Shown here piece by piece: positions 36,591 through 45,797 of a stretch of DNA of 60,016 nt. The DNA comes from Acidobacteriota bacterium (GTDB lineage Bacteria; Actinomycetota; Acidimicrobiia; Spongiisociales; ZC4RG35): the NCBI GenBank assembly GCA_022573225.1, contig JACZUI010000009.1:1-60016 (forward strand), written 5' to 3'. The notes under the pieces are model-generated. The model saw only the letters and a program-made list of their open reading frames with translations, did no database searches and was not told the origin of the DNA. A program made the translations under genes and the position numbers. How positions within the stretch are numbered: the stretch's first letter is position 1; each line of letters starts with the position of its first letter.

Positions 36591-37871
36591 GTGAGGCTAG
36601 TTAAGTCACTGACGTCTCTTGGCCCTCGATACGTGGCTCTTTGGATTGGCCAGACCGTGAGCCAATTCGGCACCTACGTTGCTTTTCTGACCCTCCCCCT
36701 CCTGGTCCTCCACATCCAGGACGTGACCGGTGAGGGAACGACTCTCGACTTTTCCATCACCTACGCCCTGGAGACGGCTCCGACGATCCTGGTTGGCCTC
36801 CTCGGCGGAGTCCTCCTCGACCGGTGGCACCTTCGCCCGGTGATGATCGCCACCGACCTTCTCAGGGCCGCGGCCTTCTTCTACCTGGCGGCGACAGTCG
36901 GCTCGTACGGGATCAACACGGTGTTCGTCTTCGCCTTCATAGTCGGTTCGATGACGACGCTGTTCGACAGCGCCCTTTTCTCTCTCATTCCGGCGATTGT
37001 TTCTCGGGATCGGCTGGGCGACGGAAACTCCTATGTCGCCGCCAGTCAGCAGGCCAATTTCGCCCTCGGTCCTCTGGTTGCGGGCATCCTCGCTGCCACC
37101 ACGGGCGGACCCGCCCTCGGCCTCTTCCTCAACGGTGCAACCTTCGTAGTCTCCGCGATCAGCTTGAACTGGGTCGGCCGCGTCGCACATCACCGCGACC
37201 CCGACGAGGAAGGGACTTCGTTCCTGGGTGAGGCCGCCAACGGAATCCGATACATATGGTCCGAACCGCGGCTTCGCATCACCACCATCGCGGTGGCGAT
37301 CCCCAACTTCGTCATGGGCTTCATCGAGGCGACCTTCGTCATCTTGGCCTTTCGGGTGCTCAACGCACAGACCGAAGCCGAAGTTGGCATTCTTCTCTTT
37401 GCGATGGGCGTCGGGGGGGTGATCGGCGCCCTGACAGCTCCTCGCATTGCTCGCTCGATTGGGGTTGGCAAGACACTTGTCATGGGCATGGGCGTCACTG
37501 GTGTAGCGCTCTTCGCCGTCATGTTCACCACATATGGTTTCCTGACCCTGGCGCTACAAGTCGGGTGGATGATCGGAGTTTCGATCATCAACGTGCCCCT
37601 GGTGACGATCCGCCAGCATTATGCGGCACCAAGCATGATCGGAAGGGTTATCTCGGCCACCCGGGCCCTCGGCTGGGCGACGTTACCCATCGGTGCCCTG
37701 GTCGGAGGTTGGCTGGGCGCCACAGAGAGCAGCTACCTGCTGGTCGCGAGGATGTTCCCCCTGCTTCTCGTCGGAACCGCCGGCTGGCTCTACACGACCG
37801 TGGTGTGGTCCGACACTTTCGGACCAGAGCCCAAGCCAGTGGCTGACACTCCGGCCGACGCCGACGCATAG
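36591..37871 (+). CDS. MFS transporter (MFS_3 / EntS-like exporter)
   Basis: The 426-residue protein has about twelve membrane helices. The N-terminus (PRYVALWIGQTVSQFGTYVA) and the first cytoplasmic loop (GGVLLDRWHLRPVMIATDLL) are typical of the MFS_3 group that exports siderophores or macrolides. IPAIVSRDRLGDGNSYVAAS followed by QQANFALGPLVAG is the family's second conserved block. The substrate is not evident. The start is GTG 36591. The exported propeller protein follows by 12 bases, so the two may form a unit. Confidence 0.88.
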   Translation: MRLVKSLTSLGPRYVALWIGQTVSQFGTYVAFLTLPLLVLHIQDVTGEGTTLDFSITYALETAPTILVGLLGGVLLDRWHLRPVMIATDLLRAAAFFYLAATVGSYGINTVFVFAFIVGSMTTLFDSALFSLIPAIVSRDRLGDGNSYVAASQQANFALGPLVAGILAATTGGPALGLFLNGATFVVSAISLNWVGRVAHHRDPDEEGTSFLGEAANGIRYIWSEPRLRITTIAVAIPNFVMGFIEATFVILAFRVLNAQTEAEVGILLFAMGVGGVIGALTAPRIARSIGVGKTLVMGMGVTGVALFAVMFTTYGFLTLALQVGWMIGVSIINVPLVTIRQHYAAPSMIGRVISATRALGWATLPIGALVGGWLGATESSYLLVARMFPLLLVGTAGWLYTTVVWSDTFGPEPKPVADTPADADA

Positions 37872-37883
37872 CCAGGCGAAGCC

Positions 37884-39113
37884 GTGAACACACTAAAGCT
37901 CCTGGGACTGGGCCTCCTCACCGTTGGCGCCATCTTGGGCGTTCTGGCCCTGACTGGCTCGAGCGATTCAGTCTCGGCCTCGCCGATCGTGGCTGTTCGT
38001 GGCGTCTCTCCAGACGCCACAAGCGACAACGGACAGCGGAAACTCGCCAGGGCCGACGACGGGACCCTCTATCTCGCCTATTCGGGCCCGATCGAGGGTG
38101 TGGAACAGGCCCAGGTCTCGTTTTCGCTCGACAATGGGCAGAGTTGGAAGCCCGAGACGGTCCTCGGTCAGCCCGGGATTTGGTCTGACCTGCCGACCCT
38201 CGCAACCGGGCCCGGCGGGCGACTCGACGCCTCCTGGGTCGACTACATCTCGGTAGGCCACGTCTGGCACTCGTCAAAGCAAGCCGGGGAGTGGTCAACC
38301 CCAGAGAAGGTCTCGCCAGGCGAGCACTACGCGGGCTTTCCGGCAATGGTCGTTGCCGACGATCGGGCAAATCTGCTCTGGTATGCGTCCCCACCAGACG
38401 AGAGACGCGAGCACGGCTCGGCCTATGAGATCCTCCACACGGTCGAGGTTGGCGAAGCCTGGTCGGTCCCCGAGCTGCTCTCCTCGAGTTCTGAGGACGC
38501 CCTGAACCCCTCGCTGGCCATGTCACCAGACGGAGCCCTCGAGGCGGCCTGGTTCCAGGTGTTCCAGGGGAGCTACGGCGCCCAACACGCCGAGTACGAC
38601 GGGACATCCTGGGCCTTTCCGTCCTTGATCTCGACTCGCGACCAGACGGCCACGGGTGTGTCCATCGACGTGGACGGCGAAGGGACGATCCACATGGTTT
38701 GGGAGCAGACCAACGAGGACACCATAGGAATCACCTATTCGTTACTTCGTGACGGCGAGTGGAGCGAGCAGGTCCAGCTCAGCGAGTCGTTTTCTCAAGA
38801 TCCGGTGGTGGCTATTGATGCAGATGATCGCGTCTACGTGCTCTGGACGGAGGACGAAGAGATCCGGGCCCGGATATGGGACGAGGGCTGGTCTCCCACA
38901 ACGATCCTGGGGCCGGGAACCAACCCCTCGAGTCTCTCCGGTGATGAGGTCCTCACTGCCTGGACCCGCGAGACCGACGCGGGGCCCGAGGTGGTTACCA
39001 GCTACCTGGAGCCGACCGGCGGTTCCGATTCGACTCCCTTCTATCTGCTGGGAGCATTGGTCGCCCTGATCGCGGGGACAGTGGTCTTAACAGCCGGGAA
39101 TAGGCGAGACTAG
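37884..39113 (+). CDS. exported, membrane-anchored propeller-like (BNR/sialidase-type repeat) protein
   Basis: The 409-residue protein has an N-terminal signal or anchor helix (LGLGLLTVGAILGVLALTG) and a C-terminal helix (STPFYLLGALVALIAGTVVL) with a short basic tail, so the bulk lies outside. Between them are repeated strands with BNR/Asp-box flavour: FSLDNGQSWKPETVL, LATGPGGRLDASWVD, LAMSPDGALEAAWF and IDVDGEGTIHMVW. No sialidase catalytic set (Arg triad, Tyr-Glu) is evident, so binding rather than cleavage is likely. Adjacent to the MFS exporter. Confidence 0.75.
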   Translation: MNTLKLLGLGLLTVGAILGVLALTGSSDSVSASPIVAVRGVSPDATSDNGQRKLARADDGTLYLAYSGPIEGVEQAQVSFSLDNGQSWKPETVLGQPGIWSDLPTLATGPGGRLDASWVDYISVGHVWHSSKQAGEWSTPEKVSPGEHYAGFPAMVVADDRANLLWYASPPDERREHGSAYEILHTVEVGEAWSVPELLSSSSEDALNPSLAMSPDGALEAAWFQVFQGSYGAQHAEYDGTSWAFPSLISTRDQTATGVSIDVDGEGTIHMVWEQTNEDTIGITYSLLRDGEWSEQVQLSESFSQDPVVAIDADDRVYVLWTEDEEIRARIWDEGWSPTTILGPGTNPSSLSGDEVLTAWTRETDAGPEVVTSYLEPTGGSDSTPFYLLGALVALIAGTVVLTAGNRRD

Positions 39114-39133
39114 GTCTAGAACACCTGGAGTAA

Positions 39134-40201
39134 CTAGGCGGTGCTGGCGCCTGAGACGGTGAGCACAGAGCGTGTCTCCGGAAAGTGACATGCCACCATC
39201 TGACCGCCGCCCATGTCCTTGAGTTCGGGTGTCTCCACCGCGCATATCTCCTCGGCCTTCCAGCATCGAGTGCGGAACACACAGCCGGACGGCGGTTCGG
39301 CCGGGCTGGGCAGGTCGCCTTCGAGGACGATGCGCTCACGGTTTCGCTCGACGACACGATCCGCAACCGGGACGGCTGAGAGCAGAGCCTGGGTGTATGG
39401 GTGTTGCGGAGCGCCATAGATCTGATCCCTCGTCCCGGTCTCCATGATGTGACCCAGGTACATGACGGACACATGAGATGCCATATGACGCACGACGGCG
39501 AGGTCGTGAGCGATAAACAGGAAGGCGATCCCGTACTCCTGTTGGATGTCCATCAGCAGGTTGACCAACTGCGCCTGAATGGAGACATCAAGAGCCGAGA
39601 CTGGCTCGTCGGCGATGATCAGCTTGGGGTCAAGGGCCAGGGCGCGTGCGACTCCGATCCGCTGACGCTGGCCTCCGGAGAACTGGTGGGGGTAGCGGTT
39701 GGCGTGTTCGGGATTCAGGCCGACCACCTCGAGCAACTCCTTCGCCTTGTCCTTGCGGGCTTTGTTGTCGCCGATCTGGTGGATCACCAAAGGCTCGGTG
39801 ATGATGTCGCGGACCGTCATCCTCGGGTTCAGAGAGGCATAAGGATCCTGGAAGATGATCTGCATGTCTCTGCGAACCGCGCGCATTTCCTTCTTGCTCA
39901 TCGCGATCACGTCTCTGCCTTCGAAGAAGACATGGCCCGAGGTCGGCTCGTGCAACCGAAGAATGGCTCGTCCGGTGGTTGACTTGCCACATCCCGACTC
40001 ACCTACCAATCCGTGGGTCTCGCCTTTCTTAACTCGAAAGCTGACTCCGTCCACAGCCTTGACGTCGCCAATGTGCTTCTTGAAGATGATGCCTCTGGTC
40101 AAGGGGAACCATTTGACGAGGTCGTCGACAACCAGAAGCGCCTCGGATCCGGTGTCAACCGTATTTACGGTGCCTCCTTCCTCGCTACTCACCCGATCCA
40201 C
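39134..40201 (-). CDS. oppF: oligopeptide ABC transporter ATP-binding protein OppF
   Basis: The 355-residue protein is the second ATPase of a peptide importer. It has Walker A GESGCGKST, the signature FSGGQRQRIGVARALALDPK, Walker B LIIADEPVSALDV and the C-terminal OppF-type extension with the cysteine motif GCVFRTRCWKAEEICAVETP, which in some peptide transporters binds an iron-sulfur cluster. The GTG at 40201 overlaps oppD by 17 bases; internal GTG codons are alternatives. It ends the operon, convergent with the propeller gene. Confidence 0.92.
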   Translation of the reverse strand: MDRVSSEEGGTVNTVDTGSEALLVVDDLVKWFPLTRGIIFKKHIGDVKAVDGVSFRVKKGETHGLVGESGCGKSTTGRAILRLHEPTSGHVFFEGRDVIAMSKKEMRAVRRDMQIIFQDPYASLNPRMTVRDIITEPLVIHQIGDNKARKDKAKELLEVVGLNPEHANRYPHQFSGGQRQRIGVARALALDPKLIIADEPVSALDVSIQAQLVNLLMDIQQEYGIAFLFIAHDLAVVRHMASHVSVMYLGHIMETGTRDQIYGAPQHPYTQALLSAVPVADRVVERNRERIVLEGDLPSPAEPPSGCVFRTRCWKAEEICAVETPELKDMGGGQMVACHFPETRSVLTVSGASTA

Positions 40202-41258
40202 CTCCTCCTCCTACTTTGGCTGACCTGACATCTTCGGCGTTGTGGCAGGCCACCAAACCCGCATACCCAGCGATCGAACGGAGAAGAGGCTTCTCCGTTC
40301 GGCACCTGTCGGTGACATACGGGCACCTCGGGTTGAATGGGCACCCCGGCGGTAGCCTGATCAAGCTCGGAGGGGCTCCCTCGATGGGAATAAGCCGCTC
40401 GTCCTCTCCGATCAGCGTTGGGATCGACCTCATGAGGCCTTCGGCGTATGGATGAGCATGGGCCTCATAGAAATCATCCGCCCCCGCCTTCTCCACGACG
40501 CCCCCGGCGTACATCAGCTGAACTGTGTCGGCAACCGACGCCACGACACCAAGGTCGTGAGTTATCAGTATGAGCCCCATGTTGTGCTCCTCCTGAAGGC
40601 TCCCAAGAAGCTCCATGATCTGGGCCTGAACCGTCACATCGAGAGCCGTAGTCGGCTCATCGGCAATCAGGACAGCAGGGTCGAGTGAGAGGGCCATTGC
40701 GATCATCACCCTTTGTCTCATTCCCCCGGAGAATTGATGCGGGTAGTCGCCGACCCGAAGCCGAGCTTCCGGAATCCGGACCTGCTCCATCAACTCGATG
40801 GCAGCCTCCGTCGCCTCTTTCCTTGAAGCCCCCCGATGCACCCGAAACATCTCTCCGATTTGCTTGCCCACCGAATAGACCGGGTTCAACGAAGTGAGGG
40901 GATCCTGGAAGATCATGGCGATCTCCTGGCCACGTACCTTGCGACGATCCTTTTCGGTTAGGTCCGCGAGGTTCTGGCCCCGAAACCTGATGGCATGCGC
41001 GTTGACGACCCCAGGAGGCGAAGGGACGATTCCCATGATCGCCTGGGCGGTGACGCTCTTCCCACTCCCGGATTCACCGATGATCGCCAGGGTTTCGCCC
41101 GCATGAAGGGTGAACGACACCGACTGCACCGCTTTCACCACGCCTGCATCGGTCTTGAAGTCGACACTCAGATCTTCGACCTCGAGAAGGACCTCTCCGA
41201 CTTTCTGCTGGTGCGATGGGATATCTGCGACAGTCACCGAGCCAACTTCTTCCATCAC
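40185..41258 (-). CDS. oppD: oligopeptide ABC transporter ATP-binding protein OppD
   Basis: The 357-residue ATPase shows Walker A GESGSGKSVTAQAIMG, Q-loop MIFQDPLTSLNPVYSVGKQI, signature FSGGMRQRVMIAMALSLDP and Walker B VLIADEPTTALDVTVQAQI. The C-terminal oligopeptide-transporter domain has PPGCPFNPRCPYVTDRCR. It ends in a Gly-rich tail. The ATG at 41258 overlaps oppC by four bases. With OppF it powers import. Confidence 0.93.
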   Translation of the reverse strand: MMEEVGSVTVADIPSHQQKVGEVLLEVEDLSVDFKTDAGVVKAVQSVSFTLHAGETLAIIGESGSGKSVTAQAIMGIVPSPPGVVNAHAIRFRGQNLADLTEKDRRKVRGQEIAMIFQDPLTSLNPVYSVGKQIGEMFRVHRGASRKEATEAAIELMEQVRIPEARLRVGDYPHQFSGGMRQRVMIAMALSLDPAVLIADEPTTALDVTVQAQIMELLGSLQEEHNMGLILITHDLGVVASVADTVQLMYAGGVVEKAGADDFYEAHAHPYAEGLMRSIPTLIGEDERLIPIEGAPPSLIRLPPGCPFNPRCPYVTDRCRTEKPLLRSIAGYAGLVACHNAEDVRSAKVGGGGGSGE

Positions 41259-42277
41259 CGGTTACGAGGGTCAAGGGCGTCCCGGACCACATCACCCAGC
41301 AATAGGAATCCGAGGACGGTGAGGGAGAGGAACAGACCGGGGAAGAAAATAAGGAAAGGATCGGTGGCGATTCGGTCTTGGGAGTTGGCGATCATCAATC
41401 CCCACGAGATCGCCGGCAACTGCAGCCCGACCCCGAGGAAGGAAAGGGCGGCTTCGGCGCCGATTATCCCGCCGACACCGATCATGGCAAACACCAGCGC
41501 CGGAGCTATGGCGTTGGGGAACACATGACGGAAGAGGATTCTGTTGTTGGAGGCGCCAAGGGCGCGGGCCGCCTCCACGTATTCCTTCTCCTTGGCTTGA
41601 AGCACAGCCCCTCTGAAGATTCGAGACAAGGTTGGCCAGCCGAACACGCCAATCACCAACAACACATGCCAGGCATTGCGACCCGTCTCAGCTGCCACCA
41701 AATTGAGGAAAAGGATGGCCGCGATTATGAACGGGAATGCATATAGGACATCGACGATTCTGCTGATCACGTTGTCCGTCCATCCACCATAGAACCCGGA
41801 TGTTCCGCCGGCGATGAGACCTATGAATGAGAGCAGCAGAGTCCCGCCGATACCAATGATGATCGACACCCTCGCGCCATGAACAACCCTCGCGTAGTAA
41901 TCGCAACCCTGGATATCGGTGCCGAACCAATGTTCGCTCGACGGCTGCAGCAGATCCTGAAACTCCCCGGTCTCCGGATTGCGAAGGGAACACTCGCGCG
42001 GGTCGTGTGTGGCCGGCGATGGCAATGTGAACAGGGCCGGGGCAATCGCCATCAAGGTGAATATTCCGATGAGAACGGCGGAAAACCAGAACAACTTCCG
42101 ACGGCGCACCTGCTTCCAGGCATCGCTGAAGAGCCCCGCCTCTTTCTCGACCACCTCGAAGTCTCCGGCGAGAACAGCCGTCATTTTTGAGCCAACCGCT
42201 TCGTCGACGAATCGGTGCTCCTCCCGGTAGGCCTCTTCTGCTGATGATTCCGGGCCCTCGCGCCCGGAATCACTCAT
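41255..42277 (-). CDS. oppC: oligopeptide ABC transporter permease OppC
   Basis: ATG 42277 gives 340 residues and overlaps oppB by eight bases; the longer frame to 42460 reads oppB out of frame. A hydrophilic N-terminal segment of about 75 residues precedes the first helix (FWFSAVLIGIFTLMAIAPAL), longer than in many OppC proteins. An extracytoplasmic loop with HWFGTDIQGCDYYARVVHGA and the EAA-type loop EYVEAARALGASNNRILFRH mark it as OppC/DppC. About six membrane segments are predicted. Confidence 0.92.
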   Translation of the reverse strand: MSDSGREGPESSAEEAYREEHRFVDEAVGSKMTAVLAGDFEVVEKEAGLFSDAWKQVRRRKLFWFSAVLIGIFTLMAIAPALFTLPSPATHDPRECSLRNPETGEFQDLLQPSSEHWFGTDIQGCDYYARVVHGARVSIIIGIGGTLLLSFIGLIAGGTSGFYGGWTDNVISRIVDVLYAFPFIIAAILFLNLVAAETGRNAWHVLLVIGVFGWPTLSRIFRGAVLQAKEKEYVEAARALGASNNRILFRHVFPNAIAPALVFAMIGVGGIIGAEAALSFLGVGLQLPAISWGLMIANSQDRIATDPFLIFFPGLFLSLTVLGFLLLGDVVRDALDPRNR

Positions 42278-43205
42278 ACCGGATGCGCGGGTCGAGGACG
42301 GCGTAGAAGAGGTCGATGACCAGACTGATAACCAAATAGACAATGACGGCGGCGATCGACAGGCCGACCACGATGGCGTGGTCCCGGGTACCGATGGCCT
42401 GGACGATTGTCCGGCCAACCCCGGGGATATTGAACACAGTCTCGGTGATGATCGCCCCACCGAGCAGGCCGGCCAGATCGAGACCGATGAAGGTCACCAC
42501 GGGGATCAGGGCATTCCTCAACGCATGGCGTCCCACCACCCGGCTCTGCGGAAGCCCCTTGGCTTTTGCGGTTTGGACGTAATCCTCGTTCAGCGATTCA
42601 GAAAGAGTGGTTCGGGTGAGACGGGCAACGTAGGCCAACGAAAGAGTCGCAAGGACGAAGGCCGGAAGCACATAGGACCAGGCACCGTCTTGGATTCCAC
42701 CGATCGGGAATATGTCGAGTCTGATCGCGAAGATATTTTGGGCTGCGAACCCAAGCACGAACACGGGGATCGCCACCGCAAAGGTGGTCGACACCAGCAC
42801 AAGTTGATCTAAGAATTTGTCCTTCTTGAGGGCGGCCAGGACACCCGCGGACAATCCCATGACTATCTCGATCGCGATGGCGAGACCGGCCAGCTTGACG
42901 GTCCTAGGGAAAACTTCTTTGAAGATATCGCTTACCTCGCGACGCCGCAGTATCGACACCCCGAGGTCGCCCTGGAGCACATCGCCCATATAACGGAAGT
43001 ACTGTTGCCAGACCGGTTCATCGAGGTGGTAACGCTCGATCAACTGCTGCCTCGTGGACTCGCTCATCGAGCGCTCGCCGCCTAGCGCCGCGATCGGGTC
43101 GCCGGGCAAAGCGAATCCGGCGAAGAACACCAAAAAGGTCGCACCGATGAAGGTCGGGATCATCAGCAACAATCGCCGTGCGGTGTATCTGACCACGTCG
43201 GGCAT
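42270..43205 (-). CDS. oppB: oligopeptide ABC transporter permease OppB
   Basis: ATG 43205 gives 311 residues. The N-terminus VVRYTARRLLLMIPTFIGAT is the standard OppB/DppB start, followed by FFAGFALPGDPIAALGG. Six membrane segments and the EAA loop (DYVQTAKAKGLPQSRVVGRH then ALRNALIPVVTFIGLDLAGL) are present. It lies 125 bases after oppA, with a strong hairpin in between, so it is probably expressed at a lower level than the binding protein. Confidence 0.93.
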   Translation of the reverse strand: MPDVVRYTARRLLLMIPTFIGATFLVFFAGFALPGDPIAALGGERSMSESTRQQLIERYHLDEPVWQQYFRYMGDVLQGDLGVSILRRREVSDIFKEVFPRTVKLAGLAIAIEIVMGLSAGVLAALKKDKFLDQLVLVSTTFAVAIPVFVLGFAAQNIFAIRLDIFPIGGIQDGAWSYVLPAFVLATLSLAYVARLTRTTLSESLNEDYVQTAKAKGLPQSRVVGRHALRNALIPVVTFIGLDLAGLLGGAIITETVFNIPGVGRTIVQAIGTRDHAIVVGLSIAAVIVYLVISLVIDLFYAVLDPRIRYE

Positions 43206-43267
43206 CGTAGTGGTGCCGGACCTGTCCGCAACGCAATCGCGATGTGGTGTCGCTCCACCGATCATGA

Positions 43268-43296
43268 GGAAAGGGGCCCCTCTGGGGCCCCTTTCC
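43268..43296 (-). terminator. intra-operon hairpin between oppA and oppB
   Basis: A perfect 13-base inverted repeat, GGAAAGGGGCCCC and GGGGCCCCTTTCC, surrounds a three-base loop. On the minus strand it sits just after the oppA stop (35 bases) and 62 bases before oppB. It has no long U-run, so it may act as a partial terminator or as a 3' stabiliser that raises oppA mRNA above the transporter genes, a known pattern in binding-protein operons. Confidence 0.75.
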
Positions 43297-43330
43297 TTCG
43301 ATTCGTTCCCTCTCGGGAACTGGTTAGTTG

Positions 43331-45031
43331 TCAGCCGTTGACGACGATGTCTTCCCAGAGGAAGAATCCGAAGTCGTTGTAGAAGACGTTGCTAACCGCA
43401 TCGGTGTACACGGTCCGAGCGAGACCGTAGGTCATCGGCATTACCGGGACCTCCTCGCCAAGCAGGATCTGCGCCGCTTCGAGGAACGGAATCGAATCCT
43501 CCTCGGTGGCTGCGCTCGTCGCCTGATCCAGGAGTGCATCGAACTCGGGGTTGTTGTACCGCGTGAAGTTATCAGCAGTCCGACTGTCGTACAGCGGTCC
43601 CAGGAAGTTGTAGGCGCTGGGATAGTCCCATTGCCAACCGAGACGGAACGGCTCAACGGCGGGCGGGCCACCGGTGAGACCGAGGAACTCGAGGTAAGCA
43701 GCCCACTCCAGGGTCAAGAACTCGACCTCGAGACCAAGGTTGTTGGTCCAGTCATTGGCCACAGCCTCGATCCAGTCCTCGTGGCCTCCTCCGGCGTTGA
43801 AGGCGATGGTCACCTTGTTGCCGGGGATACCACCGAGCTCGTCAAACGCGATCTTGGCTGCCTCCGGGTCGAAGACACATGCGGCACACTGATCTTGCAC
43901 CGCACCGGTTGCGACCGGCGGCACGAAGCCGTTGGCCACATCTTTCTTCAGGATCCGGGTGGCGATTGCCTCACGGTCGGTCGCCTGCACCAGTGTCTTG
44001 CGCATCAGCGGGTTGTCGTACGGAGGTGTCTGGGTCGGGAATCCCAGATACTGGAACACGCCTGTGTTCAACTCGGTGAATGAGTCCGGGAAATCGGCCT
44101 CGCCCTGCTCGTAGAGAGCCGGGTCGCCAAGGTCCAACACATCGATCTGACCGTCGAGCAGAGCCTGATACTCCACGACCGGGTCGGAGATCAGGACGAA
44201 CTCCACGGCGTCCGGGTTGCCGGCAGTGCCGTAGTACCCGTCGTAACGCTCAAGACTGATCGAGACCTCGTGCTGCCACGGCTGGGTCATCATGTACGGA
44301 CCGTTACCGATGGGCATGTCGGCCCAACCGTCGGACTCGGTAAGAGCAATCTTGACCGGTGAGAACGCCGGGTGAGCGAAGATCTTCGGCAAGAAGGCCA
44401 ATCCGCTGTTCAACGTCACCTCGAGTGTGAGGTCGTCAAGTGCCACGATCCCTTCAACGACGTCGTCGCCGACCACGCCTGAGACTTCGCCACCGTTGAT
44501 GTCATCCCATCCCACGATCCCGGCTAGCGAGCCGTGGTAGGCCACCGGCGACGCCAGGTCCGGATCGGCAAGACGGTTCCATCCATCAACGAAATCCTGC
44601 GCGACCAGCGCGGATCCGTCGGAGAAGGTCACACCATCACGAAGGTGGAACGTCCACACCGTGTTGTCTTCGTTGGGTTCCCAAGACTCGGCGACTCCGG
44701 CGATGACAGCGCCACCGGCCGGGTCGTAGAGAGTCAGACCGTCAAATAGGAGACGACCTACCTCGAACCCTTCCGAGTCGCTGATCAGTTGCGGGTCAAT
44801 CGAAGGCGGCTCCGTCAGGGAACCACGAACGGTTCCGCCGACCATGCTGGCTTCCGTGGTCTCGGTGACTTCTTCACCGGCCGTGGTGTCGGTCGTCGCA
44901 GCGGCCGTGGTGTCGGTCGTCGCAGCGGCCGTGGTGTCGGTCGTCTCACCAGAGTCACCGCAGGCTGCAACCACCATGGCAAAGACCGCGAGTAGCGCGA
45001 GCAAGCGCCATCGTTTGTTACTAGTAATCAA
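43331..45031 (-). CDS. oppA: oligopeptide ABC transporter substrate-binding lipoprotein OppA
   Basis: The start is TTG 45031, with GGAGG just upstream; the longer frame to 45286 has no signal peptide. The 566-residue product has a lipoprotein signal (WRLLALLAVFAMVVAAC, lipobox VAAC), a Thr/Ala-rich spacer of repeated TTDTTAAA units, and a family-5 solute-binding domain from GGTVRGSLTEPPSIDPQLIS onward. Typical segments are YDPAGGAVIAGVAESWEPNE, FHLRDGVTFSDGSALVAQDF and GNGPYMM. It binds peptides outside the cell for OppBCDF. Confidence 0.94.
   Translation of the reverse strand: MITSNKRWRLLALLAVFAMVVAACGDSGETTDTTAAATTDTTAAATTDTTAGEEVTETTEASMVGGTVRGSLTEPPSIDPQLISDSEGFEVGRLLFDGLTLYDPAGGAVIAGVAESWEPNEDNTVWTFHLRDGVTFSDGSALVAQDFVDGWNRLADPDLASPVAYHGSLAGIVGWDDINGGEVSGVVGDDVVEGIVALDDLTLEVTLNSGLAFLPKIFAHPAFSPVKIALTESDGWADMPIGNGPYMMTQPWQHEVSISLERYDGYYGTAGNPDAVEFVLISDPVVEYQALLDGQIDVLDLGDPALYEQGEADFPDSFTELNTGVFQYLGFPTQTPPYDNPLMRKTLVQATDREAIATRILKKDVANGFVPPVATGAVQDQCAACVFDPEAAKIAFDELGGIPGNKVTIAFNAGGGHEDWIEAVANDWTNNLGLEVEFLTLEWAAYLEFLGLTGGPPAVEPFRLGWQWDYPSAYNFLGPLYDSRTADNFTRYNNPEFDALLDQATSAATEEDSIPFLEAAQILLGEEVPVMPMTYGLARTVYTDAVSNVFYNDFGFFLWEDIVVNG
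44881..44952. repeat. 24-bp tandem repeat in the oppA spacer
   Basis: Three head-to-tail copies of a 24-base unit (CCGTGGTGTCGGTCGTCGCA then GCGG on the plus strand) at 44881-44904, 44905-44928 and 44929-44952; the last is imperfect. Each encodes eight residues (TTDTTAAA) of the spacer between lipid anchor and binding domain. Copy number can change by slippage without shifting frame. Confidence 0.9.
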
Positions 45032-45183
45032 AGTACCTCCCTGTACTTGCAAGGGTTTACCGACGGCTCTAGCCGCCAGGCGGCCCACAGAAGTGGTCCG
45101 CAACGCGAGGCTACCGGGGTGGCATTTTCTATGCAACCAATCGTGACGGCTGGACGACACCTGGCGCGACATGATTTTGCCTA

Positions 45184-45762
45184 ATGTCGCATTGGCCGGC
45201 GTCGACAAAAGAGACTGACCAAGTGACCCACCCAGCACATTTGACATTGGACGAATTAGCGAAGGGCGTCGACTCGCTTCCGGCATCCCCTACCGATTCC
45301 GGCATCGTTGAGATGATCGTGGTTAGGCCAGACGACAACGTCCGGGCTACTCCTGAGACGATCGAGCTGTCACGCGGCTCGGGAGTTGCGGATGATCATT
45401 GGTCTAGAGGCAGATACGCCCACAAGCCCGAAATGCAGTTGTCGCTGATGAACGCCCATGTCCTAGACCTCATAGCGGGGACTCGGACACGATGGCCCCT
45501 GGCCGGCGACAACCTCGTGGTGGATCTCGACCTGAGTCGTAAGAGTCTTCGTGCCGGGACACATCTCGCCATCGGGACCGCCGTGATCGAGATCTCGGAG
45601 AAGGCCCACCGCGGCTGTGCCAAGTTCTCCGCTCGATTCGGAGAAGCGGCTCGCGAGTTTGTCAACCACGGCGACGGGCCCGAGCAACGACTCCGCGGGG
45701 TCTATGCAACGGTTGTCGAGGAAGGGATCGTGAGTCTCGACGACGTCACCAAGAGGATGTGA
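45184..45762 (+). CDS. MOSC-domain protein (YiiM-like)
   Basis: The frame of 192 residues from ATG 45184 contains a MOSC domain like the C-terminal part of molybdenum-cofactor sulfurases. SRGSGVADDHWSRGRYAHKP and the conserved cysteine in KAHRGCAKFSARFGEAAREF mark the family, along with LRAGTHLAIGTAVIEISE. MOSC proteins handle persulfide sulfur or, as in YiiM, the molybdenum cofactor for reducing N-hydroxylated bases. No partner is nearby. A GTG at 45223 is an alternative start. It diverges from oppA. Confidence 0.85.
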   Translation: MSHWPASTKETDQVTHPAHLTLDELAKGVDSLPASPTDSGIVEMIVVRPDDNVRATPETIELSRGSGVADDHWSRGRYAHKPEMQLSLMNAHVLDLIAGTRTRWPLAGDNLVVDLDLSRKSLRAGTHLAIGTAVIEISEKAHRGCAKFSARFGEAAREFVNHGDGPEQRLRGVYATVVEEGIVSLDDVTKRM

Positions 45763-45797
45763 GCGAGCGAGCTGACAGCCGACCAGCGGCCTGAAGA

